Origin: Chloroflexota bacterium
GTDB lineage: Bacteria; Chloroflexota; UBA5177; JANWHV01
NCBI GenBank assembly: GCA_025450375.1
Contig: JANWHO010000114.1
Coordinates: 1-5,221, forward strand
Length of the DNA: 5,221 nucleotides
Reading direction: 5' to 3'
Made by a program: the position numbers and the translations under genes. The notes beneath the pieces are model-generated. The model had not been told where the DNA came from. It did no database searches and worked only from the letters and a program-made list of their open reading frames with translations. Shown here piece by piece: positions 1 to 4,432 of the stretch (position 1 is the first letter of the stretch; each line of letters opens with the position of its first letter).

Positions 1-66
1 ACGCGGAGGGGGCGAAGGGGGCTGCGTCTCCGAGGACGGGGGCGCGGGCGCTGGGGTGGAGAGCAT
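1..66 (-). CDS. 5' end of an unidentified protein, Pro-rich N-terminus (partial)
   Basis: Only the first 22 codons lie in the window, and the gene runs off the left edge. The start is an ATG (64-66) preceded at 5 nt spacing by AAGGAG (72-77), a near-perfect Shine-Dalgarno site. The peptide begins MLSTPAPAPPSSETQ and continues Pro/Ser-rich without a stop, and third codon positions are almost all G or C, as in the other genes here. It lies 122 nt downstream of the dioxygenase stop on the same strand, so it could be co-transcribed with it or have its own promoter. A Pro/Ala/Ser-rich leader of this sort is usually a disordered N-terminal extension and says nothing about function. The AAGGAG-ATG arrangement is the main evidence. 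Chance is possible, because short open frames are common in GC-rich DNA. Confidence 0.55.
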   Translation of the reverse strand, partial: MLSTPAPAPPSSETQPPSPPPR

Positions 67-74
67 CAATGCTC
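61..74 (-). repeat. Inverted repeat spanning the RBS and start codon of the left-edge gene
   Basis: GAGCAT and ATGCTC (6-nt arms) are separated by 2 nt. In minus-strand RNA this can form a 5-bp hairpin with a 4-nt UUGA loop. One arm contains the GAG of the Shine-Dalgarno sequence and the other contains the UG of the start codon plus CUC of codon 2. The structure could dampen initiation, or as DNA it could be a small operator. The repeat is seen directly; the role is inference. Confidence 0.4.
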
Positions 75-127
75 CTTGGCACAATGGCGTAGGCGGTCGG
101 CGCCGGAAGGACCGCGCGCCCCCTTAC

Positions 128-157
128 ACCATACCGCTTCGACTCTCCCTCGGCCAA
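128..157 (-). promoter_or_regulatory. Weak candidate promoter for the left-edge gene
   Basis: On the minus strand TTGGCC (157-152) and TATGGT (133-128) are 18 nt apart. Each matches 4 of 6 consensus positions of sigma70-type -35 and -10 boxes. The placement, about 60 nt before the ATG at 66, is reasonable, but the match is weak and in GC-rich DNA such pairs occur by chance. Reported only because the 122-nt gap after the dioxygenase is long for a tight operon. Confidence 0.18.
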
Positions 158-169
158 ACGGCGTGAGTC

Positions 170-185
170 CGCGAATGAATTCGCG
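170..185. repeat. Inverted repeat just after the dioxygenase stop codon
   Basis: CGCGAAT and ATTCGCG are perfect 7-nt arms around a 2-nt centre, starting 3 nt past the TAG stop of the minus-strand dioxygenase gene. In the transcript it gives a 6-7 bp stem. There is no following T-tract, so it is not a classical intrinsic terminator. It may stabilise the 3' end, contribute to termination, or be a protein-binding palindrome. The 67-188 interval holds otherwise only the left-edge gene's ribosome binding site, the smaller repeat and a weak promoter-like pair. Confidence 0.45.
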
Positions 186-188
186 CTG

Positions 189-1337
189 CTACTCCGCGCC
201 GTCCTCGTGGTCATGATGCGCGACATCGTTGCGGGCCATATCCATGGGTGCCGTGCCCATCAGATCGCCGTCGGGCATGCTCGCCATCATTGAAGGAGCG
301 CCATCCGTGGAGACCCCGCGGAGCACCGGGGTATTGGCGGCACAGGCAGTGCCAAAGCGCGGCTGGGCGAACGGAAGATGGGTGTCGCCGCGCGCCAGAA
401 TCTGGCGGTGATTGGTGGGCTGCCCATCGGCGTCCCCGTGCCCCCAGAGGGTGAAACTACGGGCGTTCGCATAGTGGCCGACGAAGCTGCGGCGGAAGCG
501 CGTGGCGGAGCGATTGCGGTGGGAGCGATGGAGGACATGGCCGCCGAAGAAGGCTACGTCGCCCGGTTCCATTACCGCCGGCACCTCCGCGTGCGGATAC
601 TTCGCGGCCACCCGCGAGAGCGTATTACTTCGCTCATCCGTCCCGCTTACGTTCGCGACCACCGGCAGATCGCCGAGCGTATCGCCGTGGTTGGCGTGTT
701 CGCGCCCCACGGTCGGGTAGATCGGCTCATGTTGGCTGCCGGGAGTGAACCACATACAACCGTTCTCCTCATCCGCCCGATCCACGGCCAGCCAGGCCCC
801 GCACAGGGTGTCCGGCACGGTGGGGATGTAATATGAGTCCTGGTGGTAGCCCTGGCCCTCGCCGCCGGGAAATTTCAGGAAGAACATGCTCTGCATGGCT
901 ATCACGTCCGGGCCAATCAGGGCCTCAAGCACATCGAGCACGCGTGGGTGCAGAAGGAACCGCTCATGGATCTCCAGCACCCGGTGCAACATATGGATGC
1001 GCAAGTAGCGCCGCTCGATCTCCTGGGGGGTGGCGTCTGGGGGCGGCGGTTCGAGCCCTGGCACGCTGATTCGACCATAGATCAAATCCTCGCTGTGCCG
1101 CTTGAGCTCCTCGACATCCGCCGCAGGCACCAGTCCGCGGACGATCAGGAAGCCTTGCTGATGGAAGGTGACGTATTCCCGCACGCTCATCCTATAGCGT
1201 TCGTACGGGCGGAGCGGCTGTACCGCGACCTCCCCGGGCGTCGCATCAGGGACGGCGGGCACGGCGGTAATCGCGAGCTGGACGGCGGTCGATTCAGGGG
1301 CATCGGCGGCAGCCCCGGCCATGGTCATTCGTTGCAT
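189..1337 (-). CDS. Phytanoyl-CoA dioxygenase (PhyH) family Fe(II)/2-oxoglutarate-type oxygenase
   Basis: The 382-aa cytosolic protein is predicted to be a non-haem iron oxygenase that hydroxylates a small molecule using 2-oxoglutarate and O2; the substrate is unknown. Residues 1-48 are a low-complexity Ala/Pro/Val extension, and the catalytic double-stranded beta-helix runs from about 54 to 300. The iron triad is visible: H165 and D167 in GYHQDSYYIP, and H270 in GDVAFFGGHVLHRSHRNRS. Basic residues R280-R283 in TRFRRSFVGHY are placed to bind the 2-oxoglutarate carboxylate. GAWLAVDRADEENGCMWFTPGSQ (about 180-202) contains the typical PhyH strand with PGSH-like PGSQ. The ATG at 1337 is chosen because AAGAAGGGG (1353-1345) precedes it by 7 nt; M50 is an internal alternative that would remove the extension. 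Residues about 340-382 are unusually Met- and His-rich and lie outside the fold. The gene is divergent from the AraC gene, its likely regulator. The family assignment is firm; the role in sugar metabolism is inferred from context. Confidence 0.92.
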   Translation of the reverse strand: MQRMTMAGAAADAPESTAVQLAITAVPAVPDATPGEVAVQPLRPYERYRMSVREYVTFHQQGFLIVRGLVPAADVEELKRHSEDLIYGRISVPGLEPPPPDATPQEIERRYLRIHMLHRVLEIHERFLLHPRVLDVLEALIGPDVIAMQSMFFLKFPGGEGQGYHQDSYYIPTVPDTLCGAWLAVDRADEENGCMWFTPGSQHEPIYPTVGREHANHGDTLGDLPVVANVSGTDERSNTLSRVAAKYPHAEVPAVMEPGDVAFFGGHVLHRSHRNRSATRFRRSFVGHYANARSFTLWGHGDADGQPTNHRQILARGDTHLPFAQPRFGTACAANTPVLRGVSTDGAPSMMASMPDGDLMGTAPMDMARNDVAHHDHEDGAE

Positions 1338-1344
1338 CGTACAG

Positions 1345-1353
1345 CCCCTTCTT
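1345..1353 (-). promoter_or_regulatory. Ribosome binding site of the dioxygenase gene
   Basis: AAGAAGGGG on the minus strand ends 7 nt before the ATG at 1337-1335. It supports the full-length start with the Ala/Pro-rich extension over the internal Met codons at residues 4, 6 or 50. Confidence 0.7.
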
Positions 1354-1383
1354 GTTCTCGCGGCATCCCGTAATCACTCACTA

Positions 1384-1408
1384 CTGGCGAGTGTATGATA
1401 AACGCCAG
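1384..1408. promoter_or_regulatory. Candidate operator: CTGGCG-N13-CGCCAG in the divergent intergenic region
   Basis: Perfect 6-nt inverted arms (1384-1389 and 1403-1408) flank an AT-rich 13-nt spacer. The spacer contains two overlapping -10-like hexamers: TATGAT on plus (1394-1399), facing the AraC gene, and TATCAT on minus (1400-1395), facing the dioxygenase gene. Each matches TATAAT at 5 of 6 positions. No convincing -35 box is seen at 16-18 nt for either, which would fit activator-dependent promoters. A second, overlapping repeat CACTC-N9-GAGTG lies at 1375-1393. The palindrome is seen; the operator function is inference from its position between a regulator and its divergent neighbour. 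Confidence 0.4.
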
Positions 1409-1442
1409 AAGCGCGAAACCCGTACCCTTAACCAAAGTGTAT
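1390..1442 (+). repeat. Direct repeat AGTGTAT, possible AraC half-sites
   Basis: AGTGTAT occurs at 1390-1396 and again at 1436-1442, 46 bp apart and in the same orientation, within the 128-bp region between the divergent starts. AraC-family proteins often bind direct repeats, but usually about 21 bp apart. If real, the wide spacing would mean two independent sites or looping. A 7-nt repeat in this space could also be chance. Confidence 0.25.
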
Positions 1443-1465
1443 CTATTCTTGATGACAGGGTGAGT

Positions 1466-2281
1466 ATGGACGTAGGCGGGTACCGGCCCAACGCGGGCCG
1501 CGTTATTTATCCACCGCGCTCTACCCTGGGGCCGCGCCGCCAATACGGCTGCCAATTGGTCGCGGTGCATAGCGGCTCGGTTCGCGTTACGGTTGATGGC
1601 GTGGAACGTGAGATACCCACTGGCCACGCCGGCCTCCTCTTACCCGGCACGGAGGAGTACTTTGTCTTCGGTTACGGCCCTGACACCACCCAGCATAGCT
1701 GGCTCGCCGTAGATCCCGCTCATCTCGATCGGGACCTCCTTACGGCTCTTGGGACGGCGCCGCGGCGCTTGCCGCTCACCCTGCCCATGACGGCAAGTAT
1801 CGAAGCGGCACGCGAGGTGGCGCGAGAAGATGATCCAGAGCGAGACATGGTGCTGATCGCGGTGGCGCGGGCCGCCCTGCTGCTCTATACGGTGGAGGCG
1901 CGCCGCGCCTCCACCCAGGGCGTGCCTGAACATGCGGCGGTAACCCAAGCCGTTGCCCTGGCGCGACAACGAGCGTCCGAGGGGATCACGGTCATGGAAT
2001 TGGCCCGGCGGGTTGGGGTGTCACCCGAGCACCTGGTCCGTCTCTTCCGGCGCGATCGTGATATCACGCCCGGCGCGATGCTCCGGGCGGAACGGATGGC
2101 CCAAGCCCTGCGGCTGTTGGCTCAGACTGGTCTCACCGTGACCGAAATCGCCGCACAGACCGGCTTCGCCAACTCCCATCATTTCGCTCGGGTCATGCGG
2201 GAAGTTACCGGATGCACCGCCACCGAATGGCGCCGCCGAAGCTGGGCCGGCGACTGTCCCGGTGCCGATCCAGGTGCCTAA
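1466..2281 (+). CDS. AraC-family transcriptional regulator with N-terminal sensor domain
   Basis: The 271-aa predicted DNA-binding regulator probably controls the divergent dioxygenase gene and perhaps the sugar operon. Residues about 10-90 form the AraC-type cupin-like ligand-binding domain (LVAVHSGSVRVTVDGVE, then GHAGLLLPGTEEYFVFGY). Residues 112-145 are helical and probably the dimerisation and linker part. Residues 160-258 carry the two helix-turn-helix motifs: TVMELARRVGVSPEHLVRLF (175-194) and LTVTEIAAQTGFANSHHFAR (223-242), followed by REVTGCTATEWRRR. In that last segment the family's usual Pro (SPxxYR) is replaced by Ala and Tyr by Trp. ATG 1466 is chosen because AGGG (1457-1460) lies 5 nt upstream and the product has family length. 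An in-frame TTG at 1352 would add 38 residues of unrelated sequence and run through the promoter region. The gene ends 28 nt from the convergent dehydrogenase stop. The ligand is unknown. Confidence 0.9.
   Translation: MDVGGYRPNAGRVIYPPRSTLGPRRQYGCQLVAVHSGSVRVTVDGVEREIPTGHAGLLLPGTEEYFVFGYGPDTTQHSWLAVDPAHLDRDLLTALGTAPRRLPLTLPMTASIEAAREVAREDDPERDMVLIAVARAALLLYTVEARRASTQGVPEHAAVTQAVALARQRASEGITVMELARRVGVSPEHLVRLFRRDRDITPGAMLRAERMAQALRLLAQTGLTVTEIAAQTGFANSHHFARVMREVTGCTATEWRRRSWAGDCPGADPGA
1891..1915. repeat. Perfect 11-bp inverted repeat inside the AraC gene
   Basis: GGTGGAGGCGC (1891-1901) and GCGCCTCCACC (1905-1915) are exact reverse complements around a 3-nt loop, giving a very stable GC-rich hairpin on either strand. 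It encodes residues about 142-150 (TVEARRAST), at the junction between the sensor domain and the DNA-binding domain. No T-tract follows, so it is not a terminator. Confidence 0.7.
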
Positions 2282-2309
2282 CCGAGCCCCATCGCCGTTG
2301 ATCGCCCCA
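2282..2309. other. Short convergent junction without a visible terminator
   Basis: Only 28 nt separate the stop codons of the convergent AraC and dehydrogenase genes. ATCGCC occurs twice (2291-2296 and 2301-2306), but there is no GC-rich stem followed by a T-tract on either strand. Transcription from both sides may therefore overlap, unless termination is factor-dependent. Confidence 0.5.
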
Positions 2310-3344
2310 TTACATACCAGGAGCGAGCGGGAGAACCTCCTCGATCGCGATCCGCCGGCCAGTGGCGGCGGACTGGATGGCCGCGAACACCATGGCCAGG
2401 CTCTGGATATTGTCGTGACATTCCCCCATGGGCGTGCTCCCGGCGCGCAACGCCCGGAGGAAATCACGGAGCGAGGCGGCGATCCCCGAAGGCTCCTCGG
2501 GATCCACCTGGCCCGGATGGCTGATCGTCTCCGCGATCAGACCAGTTCGCTCGGCCGCCACCCGCGCCACCGGATCATGCCACCCATTCCAGATCGCCTC
2601 ACCCCGTGGACCCACCGCCCGCCAGTCGGCATCCCAGGAGGTTTGCTGCCCCTCGGCGCACCAACTGCCGCGGTAGGTGAAGCGGAGGCCGCCGGTCATT
2701 TCAAAGAGGGCGGTGGCCGAGGCGGCGCCGGCGTACCAACTCCAACTCGGATTGAACTCCTCGCAATATACCGCCAGGGGGTCGGCTCCCGAGAGAAAGC
2801 GAGCGGCATCAAAGGTGTGGATCGCCATGTCGAGCAGCAATGGACTGGGCATCTGGTCGCGGAAGCCGCCGAAGTGCGCGCCCACATAGAAATCGCTGTT
2901 GAGGATGCCGAGCGGGCCGATCTCGTGTTGAATCAAGGCGCGCAGCGCGGTAAGTTGTGGATGATAACGGCGACTCTGCGAGACCATATACAGCTTCCCC
3001 GCTCGTTCCGAGGCCGCGACCATGGCCCGGGCGTGTTCCATAGTATCGGCCATCGGTTTCTCACCCAGCACGGGGACGCCGGCGGCCAGCGCCGTCAGGG
3101 TCACGTCATGATGGGCCTCCGGCACCGAGACGTCGACCACGAAGTCAGGATGGAGGTCGCGCAACATGCGCTCCAGATCACCACCCGTTCGCGCCTTGCC
3201 GCCCGTGAACTCGATGGCGGCATCCGCCGCCAGTTCCGGACGAAGATCCACCCAGCCGGCAATCTCTACCTCTCCATGGTCTCGCAGGTTGCGGCCCCAG
3301 GTTCGCCCCATGTTGCCCGCGCCTACGATCACTGCCCGGAACAC
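2310..3344 (-). CDS. Gfo/Idh/MocA family NAD(P)-dependent oxidoreductase
   Basis: The 344-aa cytosolic dehydrogenase is expected to oxidise a sugar, cyclitol or related polyol, or the reverse. The N-terminal Rossmann fold shows the dinucleotide loop VGAGNMG (7-13). An acidic residue ends strand 2 (D33 in GWVDLRPE), which favours NAD(H) over NADP(H). GEKPMADT (94-101) holds the family's E95-K96-P97 signature, with K96 the usual catalytic lysine. The C-terminal alpha/beta domain (about 125-330) contains LLDMAIHTFDAARF, with D172 and H176 in the places of the substrate-binding and catalytic residues. The GTG at 3344-3342 is preferred because GGAGGA (3354-3349) lies 4 nt upstream. The frame can be read 4 codons further to a TTG at 3356, but that would put the Shine-Dalgarno site inside the gene. 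It is 37 nt downstream of the isomerase gene on the same strand, so probably one operon. Family certain, substrate unknown; inositol dehydrogenase-like activity is only one possibility. Confidence 0.93.
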   Translation of the reverse strand: MFRAVIVGAGNMGRTWGRNLRDHGEVEIAGWVDLRPELAADAAIEFTGGKARTGGDLERMLRDLHPDFVVDVSVPEAHHDVTLTALAAGVPVLGEKPMADTMEHARAMVAASERAGKLYMVSQSRRYHPQLTALRALIQHEIGPLGILNSDFYVGAHFGGFRDQMPSPLLLDMAIHTFDAARFLSGADPLAVYCEEFNPSWSWYAGAASATALFEMTGGLRFTYRGSWCAEGQQTSWDADWRAVGPRGEAIWNGWHDPVARVAAERTGLIAETISHPGQVDPEEPSGIAASLRDFLRALRAGSTPMGECHDNIQSLAMVFAAIQSAATGRRIAIEEVLPLAPGM

Positions 3345-3348
3345 CGCG

Positions 3349-3354
3349 TCCTCC
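3349..3354 (-). promoter_or_regulatory. Ribosome binding site that decides the dehydrogenase start
   Basis: GGAGGA on the minus strand, followed by CGCG and then GTG at 3344-3342. This strong site argues for the GTG start and against the TTG at 3356, which has only a weak purine stretch upstream. Confidence 0.7.
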
Positions 3355-3381
3355 AACTATCTTTCATCCGCGATGCACGCC

Positions 3382-4344
3382 CTATGCCCACCACATGGTC
3401 CCGGCGGGCTCATCCACCACCGCTTCCTGGAGCAGCTTCACTGCCTTCTCCAGGCCCTCGCGGGGGGAGAGCAGCCCATCCTCGTGCTCGATGCTCAATA
3501 CATGATCGTAGCCTACCACGCGCAAGGCGCTCACTAACTGCTTCCAGAACTCTACTCCATGCCCATACCCAACCGTGCGGAAGACCCAGGCCCGATTCGC
3601 GATATCCGAGTAGGGCGTGGTGTCGAGGACCCCGTCTCGGCGCGCGTTATGGGGATCGATAGCTGTATCCTTGGCATGGACGTGATAGATCGCGCTTCCC
3701 AGGGCACGTACCACCTCGATCGGATCGGCGCTTTGCCAGAAAAGATGACTGGGATCATAATTGGCCCCGATCACCTCGCCCACCGCCTCGCGCAAGCGCA
3801 ACAGGGTGGCGGCGTTATAGACCACGAAGCCGGGATGCATTTCAATTGCTACCTGGATTCCATGTGCGCGGCAGAACTCCGCCTCCTCCCGCCAGTAGGG
3901 AATGACCTGCTCGTCCCATTGCCAACGGACGATCTCGCCAAAATCATTCGGCCATGGGCAGGTGACCCAGTTCGGATAACGCGCGTGCTCACTGTCGCCC
4001 GGGCAGCCGGAGAAGGTGACCACCGAGGCCACGCCCAAGCGTTCGGCCAACAGCACCGTATCGTGGAACTGGCGCCGATGCTGACCGGCGATCGCCGCTT
4101 GTGGGTGCAGGGGGTTGCCATGGCAACTGAGGGCGCTAATCTGGAGCCCGCTCCGCGTGAGAAGGTGCTGGAAAGCCGCCAGTTTGGCGGAATCCTCCAG
4201 CAGGCTCGCCGGTACGCAATGCGCGTCCCCGATATAGCCGCCCGTTCCCAGTTCAATCGCCTCCACTCCCAGGGAGAGCAGGAGGTCGATCGCCTCTTCC
4301 AACGGTCGCTGTTTCAGCAGGACGGCGAAGGCCCCAATTTTCAT
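3382..4344 (-). CDS. Sugar phosphate isomerase/epimerase (xylose isomerase-like TIM barrel)
   Basis: The 320-aa cytosolic protein is of the AP-endonuclease-2/xylose-isomerase-like TIM-barrel family, which interconverts keto sugars or inosose-type intermediates using a divalent metal. The expected metal ligands are all in place on successive strands: E168 in VAIEMHPG, D197 and H200 in NYDPSHLFW, H221/H223 in YHVHAKD, and E286 in LSIEHED. SCHGNPLHP (73-81) is a motif characteristic of one subgroup that sits next to Gfo/Idh dehydrogenases. FRTVGYGHGVEFW (255-267) supplies the conserved Arg. Full length for the family. The ATG at 4344 follows AGAGGA (4357-4352) by 7 nt. It lies 88 nt downstream of the permease and 37 nt upstream of the dehydrogenase, and the pairing implies oxidation followed by isomerisation or epimerisation of the imported compound. 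It resembles IolE/IolI in type, but I do not claim inositol specificity. A dehydratase role is also possible. Confidence 0.92.
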   Translation of the reverse strand: MKIGAFAVLLKQRPLEEAIDLLLSLGVEAIELGTGGYIGDAHCVPASLLEDSAKLAAFQHLLTRSGLQISALSCHGNPLHPQAAIAGQHRRQFHDTVLLAERLGVASVVTFSGCPGDSEHARYPNWVTCPWPNDFGEIVRWQWDEQVIPYWREEAEFCRAHGIQVAIEMHPGFVVYNAATLLRLREAVGEVIGANYDPSHLFWQSADPIEVVRALGSAIYHVHAKDTAIDPHNARRDGVLDTTPYSDIANRAWVFRTVGYGHGVEFWKQLVSALRVVGYDHVLSIEHEDGLLSPREGLEKAVKLLQEAVVDEPAGTMWWA

Positions 4345-4404
4345 GCGAAGATCCTCTTCCTCTTTCGGCGCGAATCGTTTGATGGATGTCTATGATTGGG
4401 ACAA

Positions 4405-4417
4405 CTGGGAATCCCAG
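4405..4417. repeat. 13-nt palindrome in the permease-isomerase gap
   Basis: CTGGGA and TCCCAG are perfect 6-nt arms around a single central base, lying 15 nt after the permease stop. Nearby TGGGA occurs once more (4397-4401). No T-tract follows on the minus strand, and as RNA only a short 4-bp hairpin with a 5-nt loop is feasible. It could be a small protein-binding site or an mRNA processing or stability element that tunes expression between transporter and enzymes. The rest of the 88-nt gap holds the isomerase ribosome binding site and no convincing promoter. Confidence 0.35.
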
Positions 4418-4432
4418 CCGGCAGGCGGATGC

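Noticed and set aside
8..56. Clustered G-runs suggesting a G-quadruplex on the plus strand
   Set aside because: They are the complement of Pro codons in the left-edge gene, and one loop between runs is 16 nt, so the standard four-tract pattern with short loops is not met.
378..1373. Two plus-strand open frames (378-836 and 843-1373) opposite the dioxygenase
   Set aside because: They are complements of the PhyH coding sequence and show no family-like sequence. The second also crosses the divergent promoter region.
1352..1465. N-terminal extension of the AraC protein from a TTG at 1352
   Set aside because: The added 38 residues do not resemble the family, the region is AT-richer and regulatory in character, and ATG 1466 has its own AGGG ribosome binding site.
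3345..3356. TTG start four codons upstream for the dehydrogenase
   Set aside because: It would place the strong GGAGGA site inside the coding sequence; the GTG at 3344 is correctly spaced from it and gives the normal Rossmann N-terminus MFRAVIVGAG.
2262..3662. A 466-codon plus-strand open frame opposite the dehydrogenase and the isomerase 3' end
   Set aside because: It is antisense to two genes with clear family motifs. Its translation is Arg/His/Pro-rich without recognisable domains, as expected for the complement of GC-rich codons.
4114..4127. Perfect 14-nt palindrome GTTGCCATGGCAAC
   Set aside because: It encodes the conserved C-H-G-N of the isomerase motif SCHGNPLHP, so protein constraint explains it.
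3559..4395. A 278-codon plus-strand open frame opposite the isomerase
   Set aside because: It mirrors the isomerase codons, shows no domain motif and no separate support. The minus strand has the full metal-ligand set and a good ribosome binding site.
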